Assembly: GCA_036365455.1 (NCBI GenBank)
Contig: JAWQUS010000011.1
Span: 702,001 to 766,000, forward strand
DNA: 64,000 bases
From: Macrosoma leucophasiata
Taxonomy: Eukaryota > Arthropoda > Insecta > Lepidoptera > Hedylidae
Direction: 5' to 3'
In this document: one piece after another, positions 52,889-63,680 of the stretch
Layout: each line of letters begins with the position of its first letter
How positions within the stretch are numbered: position 1 is the stretch's first letter
Notes under the pieces: generated by a model
Told to the model about the DNA's origin: nothing
Databases searched by the model: none
What the model saw: the letters and a program-made list of their open reading frames with translations, nothing else
Program-made: the position numbers and the translations under genes

Positions 52889-55556
52889 TTTTTTTTTTAT
52901 GTCAAAGGATTGACAGACAAGCAGACGGGCCACCTGATGGAAAGTAGTCACCGTCGTCTATGAACATTTGCAACACCAGGGGAGTCGCCAACGCGCTGCC
53001 AGCCGTTTTGACGCCATTTTTGAAGAACCCCATATTGTAGCACCGAGGGAACACCTCAGAGTGAAGTTCATTCCACAATTTACACGTTCTGGGCAAAAAC
53101 GAACGTGAGAAGTCCCACAAATGAGAGCAGTATTCCAGATGGGGCCGCACTTGGGCCTTATAAAGCTGTAATAGCTGCCCCGATGTTAAATACTGCCTCG
53201 CTTTGTTAAGCACCCCTAGTTTTTTGGATGCCAACTTGGTCTTACACTCAATGTGACTCCCAAATTGCACTTACCGGATACCGATACTCTTACTAACGGC
53301 GAGCGGAGTGCCCTGGAACTGTGGTGCTACAACGAATGGGGTTTTTTTAGCGGTGAACGCGCAGACTTGTGTCTTCGAGGGGTTGAACTGCACTAAGTTG
53401 AGTCGACCCCAGTCCGAGACCCGCTCCAGAGAGTGCTCGACTTCAGACACAAGTCTAGTCCTGCTTTCCTCGATAAGTGTCCGAGAGGCATTTGCACGGC
53501 CAGTGTAGTGTGCATCTCCCGTACTATCGTCGGCATAGCAATGAAAATTGGAGTTTTGCTCCAACATTTCATTGATATGCAGAAGAAAAAGCGTGGGAGA
53601 TAGCACAGAGTCTTGCGGTACACCAGCGTTGATAAGTAGTCTATCTGAGCGCTGACCGTCAACTAAGACCTGTATATAACGCTCAGATAGAAAACTGGCT
53701 GTCCAGTTGCATAGCCTCTCGGGAAGACCGTAGGATGGAAGTTTCGCGAGAAGTGCCCTGTGCCAGACCCGGTCAAAAGCCTTATCAATATCTAGGCTTA
53801 CAGCCAATGCCTCCCCACTCTTGTCCAACGCGTGAGACCAACGGTGCGTGAGATATACTAGAAGATCACCAGCAGATCTGCCGTGACGGAATCCATATTG
53901 GCGGTCACTGATCAACTGGTGATCCTCTAGATACTGCAGCAGTTGTGTGTTGATCACAAGCTCCATGACTTTGCAGAGTAGAGAGGTTATTGCTATAGGC
54001 CTGTAATTGGCCGGGTCACTGCGATCCCCTTTTTTGGGTATCGGGTCCACGAGGGCTGTCTTCTACGCAGACGGTACCATTCCACGATCGTAGGGAAGCG
54101 AGAACAGGCGCGTCAGAACGGGGATAAGCTCGGGAGCGCACATCTTCATCACCACTGCAGGGACGGAGTCCGGCCCACTCGACTTCTTGATGCCAAGGGA
54201 TAAAAGCGCTCGCCTGATGTTCTTCTGAGAGAATTTGACGTCAGGCATAGAGCTTTCACAGCGCGGGATGGTAGGCGCTGTGACACCCATGTCATCAAGA
54301 GTCGAGTTTGAAGCAAAGAGGCTGCCCAGAAGATCGGCTTTCTCTTTTGCCGTGTGGGCTAGGCTATCATCAAGTTTTCGCAGTGGTGGGAAAGATGACC
54401 GACAAAACTTCCCTTCGATAGCTTTGGCAAGAGACCAATGGGCACGGCTCCCGGGAGGATGCCTCATTAGTTTCTTGCCAACTCTACCGACATGCTTGGA
54501 CTTTGCTTTGGCTATCCGCAGCTTCGTGGACCTGGAGGCAGCGTTGAGTACTCTCTTCAGGTCGGAGGCATTGGGATCCTTGCAAGCGTGAGCCACAGTC
54601 CAGGTTCTGTAAGTCTCCTGCTTATGGTAAGAAGCCATAGCACAAAACTTATCGAACCAGGGCTGATACCGACCACCAATGGATACCACAGAGTACGGGA
54701 TGAAACGTTCCATACCCTGGTGTATCACATCGGTTACAGCTTCAGCGCACGTGCTCGGATATTCCGACGAGAAACAAAGCTGCCTCCATGGGTAGGACGA
54801 TAGGAACTCCCTCAGTCCATGCCAATCTGCTGACTTGTAGTGCCACACTTGCCGGGTGGAAGAGGGCTGCAGAGGCGCCCGAACCGACAAGGGGGTTTTC
54901 GTGCGTACCAGGCAGTGATCTGAGGATCCTAAAGGAGCCTCGACCACCACCTGATAGTTGGCAGAATGTGAGGTCAGCAGAAGATCCAGCAAAGAGGCGG
55001 TGTGGCCCTCGACATCTGGTATCCGGGTGAACCCGGATACGACTTGTGTGAGTCCATTAGCCAGAGCAAAGTCATATGCAGTCCTTCCAGCGAAGTCAGT
55101 GATTCGGGAGCTCAACCATTCCGTATGGTGTGCGTTAAAGTCGCCAAGAATTACCAACTCCGCAGAAGGATACTGCGCAAGCACCGTGTCGACCACCTGT
55201 TGGATGTGCTTGAACAAGCGAGCTGTCTCCCCGTCTCCGCTATAGGACCTGTACACGCACGCGTAGATTCGGGTAGAACCACCGTAGTCCACGCGCGTCC
55301 ACAATAACGACAGGTCCTTGTCTTCAAAATGGTCAAGACGGCGACAACAGACATCCTCTCGGACATACAGACATACCCCGGCGTGGCGAATGAAAGTGTT
55401 CTCCAGAGTATAGCCGGGGTAAGTAAGGTACGCAGTGTCAAGAGGAGAGGATATTTGTGTCTCCGTCAGAAAGAGTAGGGCTGGCTTAGCCGTTTCAAGG
55501 TAATGATGGACGGCGTTTAGGTTGGTATGTAAACCCCTGATGTTGCACATGTCCAC
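52889..55556 (-). pseudogene. LINE ORF2 (endonuclease plus reverse transcriptase), nearly intact
   Basis: One frame on the minus strand. An APE-type endonuclease comes first: MCNIRGLHTNLNAVHHYLET, LFLTETQI, VILGDFNAHHTEWL, LLDLLLTSHSANY, GSSDHCLV. A linker follows (GKKLMRHPPGSRAHWSLAKA). The reverse transcriptase has NYRPIAITSLLCKVMEL, YGFRHGRSAGDLLVYLTHR, SLDIDKAFDRVWHRALL, GVPQDSVLSPTLF and FHCYADDSTGDA. Breaks: a TAG at 54063-54065 where Trp is expected (VPSA-stop-KTALV), a TAA at 53271-53273, and an internal loss after CSHLW before FLPRTCKLWNEL. Catalytic YADD is kept; PQGS reads PQDS. It belongs to the CR1/Jockey group, clade not decided. The poly(A) end lies at 52889. Confidence 0.92.
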
Positions 55557-56330
55557 AGTAAATGTGGGAGGGGTGTCCGCTGTGTGAAACTCGTACTGCT
55601 TCTATTGTTTAACCATTTTTTCTTTTTCATTTTTTTTGCGTCGGGGAAGATGAAGGATGATGTGCACCACATTGGTCACCCTACGAACAAAAATTGTCAG
55701 TGAGTTAGACCATCTACTCTCAGAGGTGATGCAAATTGCTGGCCCGGGGGACGGAAGGACCCCCGATCCCCCCCGTGCACAGGCGCCTAGCCCCACTCCG
55801 GTCTCTTACTCCGGCATGGCGACTGCACACGGGACTTTGCACCGGTTGGCGGGACAGCCTCCCAGGCCAGAGGTTAATAGTGAGGCCTGGGTTCGGGTCC
55901 CCAACTGACCGGCGGGCGGCAGCGGAAAACCGTTACATCGGCTCTCGCTGGCCCCCGGGCCAACATGTTGCGCCCCTGAGCGTAAGATGTCCTCACACTA
56001 ACTGGTCCCCGGGGTGGACAATACGGCGCACTTCAAGGATGGGATAGAGGAACGGGGGGGGGATACTGCCTCTCAGGATCAGAAGCCGGAACACGTCCTA
56101 AGACGTTTGACGGCAGATTACGACCTGAGGGTGGTAGCTAGCCAGGCAGGTCCCCGGAGGGGCCTTACCACCAAGCGGGACACTAGGAAGGATTATGCTG
56201 GTAGTGCCGACCCAGCAACCAAATGGAACCAGTCGCCAGAGCCTTGTTTGTTGGTCGGCAGGGTGCACCACGAGCAGGTAAGGTTGGCTGCGGCACCAAG
56301 ATGGTAGGGCGCTACTTACACCCAAAAACA
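55557..56330 (-). mobile_element. 5' region of the LINE at 52889, GC-rich
   Basis: About 770 bp, clearly more GC-rich than the surroundings, with G- and C-runs. No ORF1 (gag-like, CCHC knuckle) was seen, so ORF1 was lost or this is only a long leader. Open frames on both strands here reflect the base composition. Confidence 0.65.
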
Positions 56331-56472
56331 CGTGTAGGTATAGGTATGTATGAAGCTTGCTTGTAAGGAATGTTCGAGCGATTGTAGGTATAAAATGTTG
56401 GTAGTTCTAATTGATCTCTTAATAAGATGCATTCTTAGTATTTTTTGACTATTTATTTATTTTTGTTACTTC

Positions 56473-56685
56473 ACTTAACTGCCTCGGTAGCCTAGTGGTA
56501 GCAGGCCACTACTACTACGCTGAGGTCCTGGGTTCTGCCCGGAGATATCAACAGGCTCGCCACCTGTTACATGGACCAAAAACAAAACCGGCGAATCGTG
56601 GGTGATTGCATGTATGCTTGAATGCATGCATTTACCTCTGCCTACCCCTTCGGGGATTACAGGCTTGAAGTTACGTTTTTGCTAA
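56473..56685 (+). mobile_element. SINE-1 copy 4, internally deleted
   Basis: The head AACTGCCTCGGTAGCCTAGT is intact through CCTGGGTTC. The sequence then jumps to TGCCCGGAGATATCAACAGG, losing about 115 bp including the second half of the B box. The tail is complete. Confidence 0.85.
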
Positions 56686-57924
56686 AAACGTTAAAGAATA
56701 TTCTTGGTAACAGGACACTCAAAACACCTACAATTCGTTAAATAAATAAGTCTCACCAAACTCAATTTAAATTTGAAATTCAATAAAAGTACAAATCAAT
56801 TAATAATGGAGCCGTGAGTCCTCTTGGATTTAGTTGAAAGCTTTTCAAATTCACTGACTGAATTTCACTTTAAGACAAACTAGATGCTGCGAGACTTTGA
56901 TTTGAGTTTGCGCCGATAAGACGGGAATCGAAGTAACTTTCTATCAACTTCAAACAATTAAGCCTTTATTTTCGACCAACAATGAGAAGTAATTAGCGGA
57001 CGTCTTCGTGTCTCCGGATTTTTTCTGAAAAGTTTAATCTTTCAGACAGGATTTTTTCCCTAATCATCCCGGATGACCCTCAAGATCTATTAACATTAGA
57101 ATGGCGTGATGATGACGTCTTATTGAAGTCTCACCCGGTTCGAACTTGAACGGAAACTCCCAATATGCCGATAACAAATCTGTGAACCAATTTAAAGGGC
57201 CATTTTTAATATCCGCTCGGGGTCAACAGCTTTCCGCTTTAGTATCCGTGTTAAATTGAATAAAAGCTGATTTGGTGGACTGGTCACCATCTGAAAGAAC
57301 ATTTTCAATACTCCTTATTTAACTATTAGGTCTAATAGCTGTGACAATAGAGTATTACAATTTGTCTCGTCACGTTGCCTTTGATGATGGAAGATCGTAA
57401 AGGGAATTTGTTGCATTGTAGACAATATAGATCTTATTTAAATAAGAATTAGGTTTATTTTGATATGAACTCCAGCGTGATAGTGTCCCAGTTGAGTTTA
57501 TCACCGGATATTGTAAAGTGGTTGTTAGACGATCTGTCGGTAGGCATTGATGTAAACTGACCAGACCGTACTCCGAGAATCGTTTGTATTTGGAAACGAG
57601 CCGAAATTAATTTCATTAATTGAGGATCACTAAAGTATGTTCCGGACATTGAACAGGGTTTGGGTTAGTTTGTTTGATGTTGGAACTGAAATTGTTTTGG
57701 TCAGTTATATTAGATGCCGTTTGGTTTCCGAATAAATTTTGTGAATGTTTAGAATTGGAAGACAAATAGTTTGTACAAGAACTGTTTACAAATCACTATG
57801 ATATAAAAAAGGATTCAAAAGTAGGTTAGAATTAACATATATAGCTTAGCTTGAATAAATAAGTCAAGTGTTACAAAAAGTCCCAATGTAAATAGCACTT
57901 CACATCCAACTTAACCTACCTTAC
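56686..57924. other. No repeat recognised; probable intron of the collagen-like gene
   Basis: This stretch lies directly downstream (minus direction) of the splice donor at 57924. It carries none of the repeat families seen elsewhere. No Gly-X-Y reading was found. Confidence 0.45.
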
Positions 57925-58183
57925 CTGGTGGACATATGCAGTCGTTGGCATCTCTTCGCTCCCTCTTCAGCGTCACATCCTTCACCTTAACCTTAGGCTC
58001 CCGGATCTCCAACACTGTCCTCTCCAACTCTTCATGCTGCTCCTGCAATCCCTGCAGCCGCTGCTCCAGCCGATGCTGCCGAACCAAACTATACCCACAT
58101 ATAATCAGCACGAACACACAGTAACACCACTGCACAACACTATTCAGCCTCTGTTTCTTAGGATTCGCCATTTTCACTGACAT
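57925..58183 (-). CDS. First coding exon of a membrane-anchored collagen-like protein
   Basis: About 86 residues plus one base. Residues 1-15 are basic and short (MANPKKQR), residues 16-34 are a hydrophobic anchor (VVQWCYCVFVLIICGYSLV), and residues 35-62 are a heptad-rich coiled coil (LEQRLQGLQEQHEELERTVL). RERR at 74-77 fits a furin site, and DCICPPG follows. The exon ends at CCACCAG|GTAAGG, a strong donor, phase 1, leaving the first G of a probable Gly codon. This order is that of transmembrane (MACIT-type) collagens, which are shed by furin. The function is inferred, because no Gly-X-Y repeat is inside the exon. Translation may start at the second Met (58171), which has the better context (GAAAATGG). 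The remaining exons would lie to the left. Confidence 0.62.
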
Positions 58184-58629
58184 AACCGACCTCTATCCAT
58201 TTCCGCCTTAGATTCTATCCAAGTTCTATATCTATCCGATCGTGTGGACTGGATAGATGGTGCGTTGGTACTGGGGCCCGCGTTGTGATCGCGCTCCCTC
58301 GGGAAAGGAAGTGGGCTGTCCAACGCTAACTGCCCTTCTAGTTGTGTCGATTAGGCGTCGAGTACCCTTCCGAACTTTGATAGACGTGTTACATTGTTGT
58401 TGGAACACGAATGTTTATTGGGTGTTAGAGCTGGTCTTCCGTTTGCTTTGTTGCTTCATTTTATGGAATTGTTAAGCTATTGTTTGTCAATGTTTTATCC
58501 GATATTGCAGTTATAGTTAATTTTCAAATCAAAACTTACTGGAATAAAACTTTGATTATGTCGTTTTCTGAAGTGTAGCCTCATTACTTATTAACACCGC
58601 AAAAGTTAAGTAGTTATAGAACATTATAA
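58184..58629 (-). promoter_or_regulatory. Presumed 5' UTR and promoter side of the collagen-like gene
   Basis: More GC-rich than the average of the window (GCGCGATCACAACGCGGGCC near 58275). No TATA box was identified at a sensible distance. The call rests only on position upstream of the exon. Confidence 0.3.
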
Positions 58630-58745
58630 ATTAAAGAAAAAACAGAAAGAAAAATTTGACTTCAAGCAGAAAATTTTTCTTTTCGTTTTTTCTTTAATTT
58701 CTAAACTTTACCCGCATGTCTTATTGCGAAAAATAAATAGTACAG
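58630..58745. repeat. Inverted dimer of SINE-2 tails
   Basis: AAATTAAAGAAAAAACAGAA AGAAAAATTT on the left faces AAATTTTTCTTTTCGTTTTT TCTTTAATTT on the right around GACTTCAAGCAG. The right side continues into the tail extension GCGAAAAATAAATAGTAC. Nearly all of the tRNA-like part is gone. Confidence 0.75.
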
Positions 58746-59309
58746 TTATAGAACACATCAGCAGAATGATATACAATGAAGCATTACATTGGCGGTAGTC
58801 AGCGGAAAATCTGTGTACCTACGTGCTTTAGCAATGTTGCTTTCGTATATGAATACAAAAAAATATAACCACCTTTTTTGGTAATATAAGATTAATTCTT
58901 GATGTACACTCCAGCCGAGAGACAAAGTCCACCGATGGACAAAGCCTTTCTCAAAGACGCTCACAATAGTGTTGTGTGTCATTACTATTTCGTGAACTGT
59001 ATGCTTGTTTTTCACATCATGACTTATATAAAAAAAGTTAAATGAGTGTGTTAACTATCTCAGTTGATCGAGTAGGAGCAGGTCACTCTACTGACGGGCT
59101 AAGGTAACGGTCCAAGAATGACTTACTAGGTAACAGGTAAAGTAACGGGTTCGATTCCCTGGTCCCTGGATGATCGATCGAATTTTTTATTAGAAAACAT
59201 TTCGAGTGACCCTTTGTTTTCTTATGTGCCTGGTGATATATTTTATTACTTAAAAGGATATCTGATGAAATGAATACAAAACCAAATGGAAACTTGTAAA
59301 CAATTTATC
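58746..59309. other. Unassigned; Rep-I piece and tRNA-like B box
   Basis: 58915-58990 has CCGATGGACAAAGCCTTTCT C and resembles Rep-I. 59045-59170 contains AACGGGTTCGATTCCCTGG, a B-box-like word, after GATCGAGTAGGAGCAGGTCA. Possibly another tRNA-derived SINE head. Confidence 0.45.
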
Positions 59310-59425
59310 CACTGGTGGTAGAGCTCCATTGACGGAGCTCGTGGGCGTAGGCATCACCGCATTAACTAATATACTTGCCGCTAAATGGTAGTGTTCAGCA
59401 CTATCGTCTTCTGGTCAGGTCTTCA
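59310..59425 (+). repeat. Rep-A copy, 3'-truncated
   Basis: CACTGGTGGTAGAGCTCCAT TG to CACTATCGTCTTCTGGTCAGG. Truncation at the 3' side is unusual for this family. Confidence 0.8.
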
Positions 59426-59879
59426 AAAGGAAAATTTAACAATCTGTTTGTTCTTTCTGCACGTTTGTCATGTTTATATGCATCATGCATCAAAAAAAGA
59501 TTACCTACTAGCTTGTAAACGACCATACAATTTATCTTCAATGCGTTTAGCATGAAAAGTTAAAACTTAAATTCAGCGAGAAGTGTGAACAGCTGCCGTC
59601 GAGAGCAAGTTGTAATTTGAGTTGCAACTTGCAAATATTACAATTCTAACATATTTAGTACAATCACGAATACTAATATTCGTACGGGTAAGCTCGTAAC
59701 GACTTGCAAAATCCCCCAGTTTTACTTCCCTTATGAAATTATTTCCCTTAAACTTCGTTCGATTTTCAAATACTTGTTTGACACCCGAGGGAGAGTGGGC
59801 TAGCTTATTTTTAGGATAAAAAATTAGTATGGCGATCCAACGTGGCAATGCTGCCAGCCTTCTGGGGAATATATAAATA
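59426..59879. other. No recognised feature
   Basis: Frame 59573-59914 (-) runs into the SINE and has no motif. Confidence 0.4.
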
Positions 59880-60232
59880 TATGGCAACCCATTATACGTC
59901 CCACTGCTGGGCATGAGTCTCTCCCCTTTTTGGGGGGAGGCCTGGAGCTTACTCCACCACGCTGCTCCAATGTAGATTGGTGGAGGTGGGTGGGTTCGTG
60001 GTCAACCCGATGTCGGATGTTTTCAAACCGCCCATAGGACCTCCGACAAGGTTTAACGACTGCTATCCATCGATAGCAACCTGGACTGACGGCTTAACGT
60101 GCCCTCCGAAGCACGGAAACACGCATTTTAATTTGCCACTAGCGGTCACCCATCACACTACCCGACCGCGCTCGTAGTGCTTAACCGAGTAGAACGCTTA
60201 CGATCTACACCAGCCGCTGGGCCATACGCTGG
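59880..60232 (-). mobile_element. 5S-SINE copy 4, near complete
   Basis: From GGCAACCCATTATACGTCCC at its 3' end to the 5S-like part (GCGGTCACCCATCACACTAC CCGACCGCGC) and GCTGGGCCAT at its head. Shares all blocks with copy 3. Confidence 0.85.
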
Positions 60233-60252
60233 GGAATTTAGCAAATGATTAA

Positions 60253-60390
60253 TTCCCGAATATGCACACGTCACTTAATTTTAAGCAACTCTCAAATCTA
60301 AGCAGTCTCTGTGATTTACACATGTTTTATAGAGACAAAAGGCTTTTAGTCTCACTTAGATTTAAGAGACGCTTCAGTATTTGGCTGTAT
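60253..60390 (+). repeat. Rep-M copy 2
   Basis: CTTAATTTTAAGCAACTCTC AAATC, CACATGTTTTATAGAGACAA, CACTTAGATTTAAGAGACG. Parallel to 20088-20210. Confidence 0.6.
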
Positions 60391-60969
60391 TTCTCTTTTG
60401 TAATTATTAATTTAGGATTTAAAAATTATTTCTTCCCCAAAAGTCAAAAATTACTTATATAATACCTCATTGTAACAAAATAGTGCTGAGCACTATCATT
60501 TAACCACAGATTTTTAACTACAAACTCAGAGATTCAATCTTTGATTACAATTCTAGCTCCAGCAAGAATAAAATTGCGTTAAAAAATACTCCCATTGTAC
60601 TTTATTGTAATTTGAAAAGTCACCAATCACGATGACAATCCCCTAAAATAATTTGCATTTATATTGCATATAAACTGCATAGTACAAGCAATTATAGGGT
60701 ACCTTGTTCTACATCAGGACTAATGTCCTGAGGGGTAGTTAGGGATAAAGATGCAAATTTTACCTCCGGTTTAGGGGACAGTCCCTTTTTTAGAAGTATA
60801 AATCCTTTTTTTCGTGATCTAAGAAAGGTTTTGAGGATTTTCACGTCCGTGTGTGATGTTTGATAAACTGCTCGAAATTTTTAAATATGTATGAGAAATC
60901 GTGTATAATAATATATAAGTTAGGCCTGAGACCAGTGTGTGTTGCTAGTGATTCCTAACGTTTTGAATT
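60391..60969. other. Mostly unassigned
   Basis: A minus-strand Rep-A scrap (TAGTGCTGAGCACTATCATT TAACC) lies at 60481-60506. Nothing else recognised. Confidence 0.4.
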
Positions 60970-61085
60970 GAAACATGGTCGCTCACTATGAGCCTCTTAT
61001 GAAGGCTCAAGGTTCAACGTTACGCAAAATGAAAAGTGCTCAGCGTTGCCCAGCGAGATGCGCAGAAATAAGGAGATATGGATAA
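60970..61085 (-). repeat. Rep-N copy 2
   Basis: The reverse complement reads GAACCTTGAGCCTTCATAAG AGG...AGTGAGCGACC, matching 8310-8370. Confidence 0.6.
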
Positions 61086-61124
61086 GAACAAAAGTAGTTG
61101 ACATAGACCACCGAACAGCAAAAC

Positions 61125-61375
61125 TCAAGTGCAGTAGGTAAAGCACATAACTCTAAAAACCAACCGTTGTTGGAGCAGAAGATTTCTGAAGTGGTGATAG
61201 CGTACCAGGAGGCACATTGTCAGCAGGCGCCCATAACGCGGACTGACGATCTGGTGAAGGATGCGAACAATCGCTGGATGACGACGGCCCAGGATTATCC
61301 GCTGTAGCAATGCTTGAAGGTGCTTTTGTCCAGCAGTGGACATCTTTCAGGTGAAATTATGATGATGACTGATAT
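61125..61375 (+). pseudogene. LINE 3' end with reverse-transcriptase C-terminus
   Basis: Plus-strand reading APITRTDDLVKDANNRWMTT AQDYP matches the last residues of a lepidopteran endonuclease/reverse-transcriptase family (consensus style RWTDDLVK-AG-RWM-AAQ). GTCCAGCAGTGGACATCTTT CAGG and a TGATGATGAC tail follow. Confidence 0.65.
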
Positions 61376-61752
61376 CTACATTAATATTATTAATAAATAA
61401 ACAAATTATAAAGCTGAAGAGTTTGTTTTTTTGATTGAACGCGCTAATCTCAAAACTAACGCATATATTCTTTCAGTGTTAGATAGCCCATTAAAATTTA
61501 CCGGGGAAGGCTTTAGGCTATATGACATCCCACTAAAATGAATAGGAGAGGGTAGGTAACATAGCCGCTAATAAGTATATATGATTATGTTTTTGTAGAG
61601 TTTTAGGACGTAATCGCTATGCAATATCTATCTTTCAAGAGATCATTGAAATTTAAAACACAATTAATGTCTTATTAGATTTTGTTCGAGGTAAACGCCA
61701 TAATTTAGAACTGTATTCATATCGTTTAAACCGTATTTAAGAACTATATAAC
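61376..61752. other. No recognised feature
   Basis: TTAGATAGCCCATTAAAATTTACCGGGG near 61480 may be part of the element that begins at 61753 (AGCCCAAAGTC). No gene. Confidence 0.4.
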
Positions 61753-61975
61753 AAACTAGCGACCCGCCACGGCTTAGCGCGTTTGCGATGTTACCTATCC
61801 TCTCGTATTCATCTTAGTGTGATGTTATATAGCCCAAAGTCTTTCTCGATAAATGGGCTAACTAACACTGAAAGAATTTTTCAAATGAGACCAGTAGTGC
61901 CTGAGATTAGCGTGTTCAAGCAAACAAACAAACTTCAGCCTTATAATATTAAGTATAGATTAGTATACAATATAT
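61753..61975 (+). repeat. Rep-CGACCC copy 2
   Basis: ACTAGCGACCCGCCACGGCT TAGCGCGTTTGCG; its 3' part differs from copy 1 and ends TAATATTAAGTATAGATT. Confidence 0.55.
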
Positions 61976-62026
61976 AGCTCGTTTAATTTGTACTGCACTT
62001 TACATTACACTTTTAAAAAGATATGA

Positions 62027-62130
62027 AAATGAACAGTAACAAAGCAGCATACAACTCGTGTTGTTCCGAAGCGGAAATGAATCGAATTTCCTGTCGGCCT
62101 GTCCGCTCCCACTCCAGCGGGACTTTAGAT
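62027..62130 (+). repeat. Rep-L copy 1
   Basis: Core GCGGAAATGAATCGAATTTC CTGTCGG and CCGCTCCCACTCCAGCGGGAC. Preceded by ATATGAAAATGAACAGTAAC. Confidence 0.7.
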
Positions 62131-62149
62131 GTGACACACATGACACCAT

Positions 62150-62290
62150 TTTGAGCCCACTCTCAGACAGTACTCAACCTATTTGGTCATGGTAGGTCAG
62201 TGTTGGTCTTCCTGGGTCTCTGCAACCATTCATATTCGCACGGTTGTTTAGTCATTCGCTCATTCGACATTCTTTCTTTAAGCTGAACGT
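62150..62290 (-). pseudogene. LINE-L copy 5, internal fragment
   Basis: ATTTGGTCATGGTAGGTCAG TGTTGGTCTTCCTGGG to CGCTCATTCGACATTCTTTC; neither end of the LINE is present. Confidence 0.75.
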
Positions 62291-62564
62291 CGCGACCGAC
62301 CGACGTTCTCGCTTCAGTCATGATCCATTAACTGTAGGTAATTTCACTTAATCTTTTTACATAAAAATTTTAATCGGTCTAAACCCTTAATAAGCTGGCA
62401 GTGGAAATTCAGCGAAAAAACAAAATAGTGCTATCGTACTAACACACTTAAATAAAAATCAATGCATTCTTGCAATCTTGTGCGAGAAATATCGTCGTCT
62501 TAAAATATTAGTAATAATTTTAAGAGTACACTATTTCACATAGTTATATAAAATACAAAAATAC

Positions 62565-62670
62565 GAAAATAAATGCCATTAAAACCGACTGTATGTAGTT
62601 CCGATGCGGAAACGAATCGAATTTCCTGTCAGTCCATCCGCTCCCACTCCAGTAGGACACATGTAACTTT
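62565..62670 (+). repeat. Rep-L copy 2
   Basis: Core GCGGAAACGAATCGAATTTC CTGTCAG and CCGCTCCCACTCCAGTAGGAC. Confidence 0.7.
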
Positions 62671-63009
62671 GTATTTGACTATTTCTATTTGTATCAAATT
62701 GTTATAAAATCATTTCATCATTTTGAGTAGAGCAGAGTAAAATCAATTCATTAATAATTAAGCTAAACTAGTAAACAGTGAATTGTAAGTGAAAAATGCC
62801 ACAACACCTAATTTACTATATCGTTAAGTATTGTTTTAAAATACTCCAGCGAACTATAATAATATGCTAAGGTACTTTGCAGGAATTAAGTAGTGACGCT
62901 AGATGGCGTCACTGTGTTCCCTAATCTCCCTAAAAAAACCATTCTGTCAAAGCATTCTTTTATATATTTTACCTGTGATTGAAACATCGCAGGATTACAA
63001 TATACAGAT
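62671..63009. other. No recognised feature
   Basis: AT-rich; no gene. Confidence 0.4.
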
Positions 63010-63241
63010 TTTGGCCAACAAGCATGCAATTCACATTGATGTTGGCTATAGACTTCTACACAAAAAACAAAGGTCAAAATGCATATGCGTCGTCCCACTG
63101 AGATCCTAGTTATTGTCTCTATGATAGTTTACGGGGACATATATTACACCAACCGGAACACGATAGTGTTGAATACTACCATTTGGTGGCAGATAGATTA
63201 GGTGATGTGGTGGTGCCTACTATCTCGACTCTGTGACTCCA

Positions 63242-63680
63242 TCACACGGCGGACACTCCGCCAAAATTCCATACAAACGCTTATTTTGGTCTCTATTACA
63301 CACTCATCAATTAGTGACGTGCACCTGTGTCGAATGAGCGAATGACTAAACAGATATACAATGCGAATGTGGATGGTTGCAGAGGCCCAGGAAGACCAAG
63401 ACTGACCTACCATGGCCAAACAGGTTGCGTTCTGTCTGATGTTGCGGTCAAAAGTCTTAGGAATCGGCGTGCATGTATGAAGAGAATGATGAAGATAGAT
63501 GATGCATGAGAGATGATATGTCAGGACCGGGATATCTGGCGCTCTACACTCTCTGGCTGGCGTGAAGATACATACATACATGTGTGTACCTGTGTGCGTA
63601 GCACGTAGAAAATACCAACCGTAGCCCATAAGAGGACGTCGAAGTGTCCATTCTATACGTAGTATTATTACATATTCTCC
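63242..63680 (+). mobile_element. Rep-G copy 3, nested in Rep-A and itself interrupted
   Basis: TCACACGGCGGACACTCCGC CAAAATTCC and TTAGTGACGTGCACCTGTGT are continued after the LINE by GCGTAGCACGTAGAAAATAC and GACGTCGAAGTGTCCATTCT. Confidence 0.8.
63331..63587 (+). mobile_element. LINE-L copy 6, 8-bp target duplication
   Basis: CGAATGAGCGAATGACTAAA to GGCGTGAAGATACATACATA CATG. ACCTGTGT stands on both sides (63323-63330 and 63588-63595). Removing the insert restores the Rep-G order CACCTGTGTGCGTAGC. Strongly 5'-truncated. Confidence 0.88.

Noticed and set aside
54235..56307. Plus-strand open frames opposite the LINE
   Set aside because: They are shadows of the minus-strand ORF2 and of the GC-rich 5' region.
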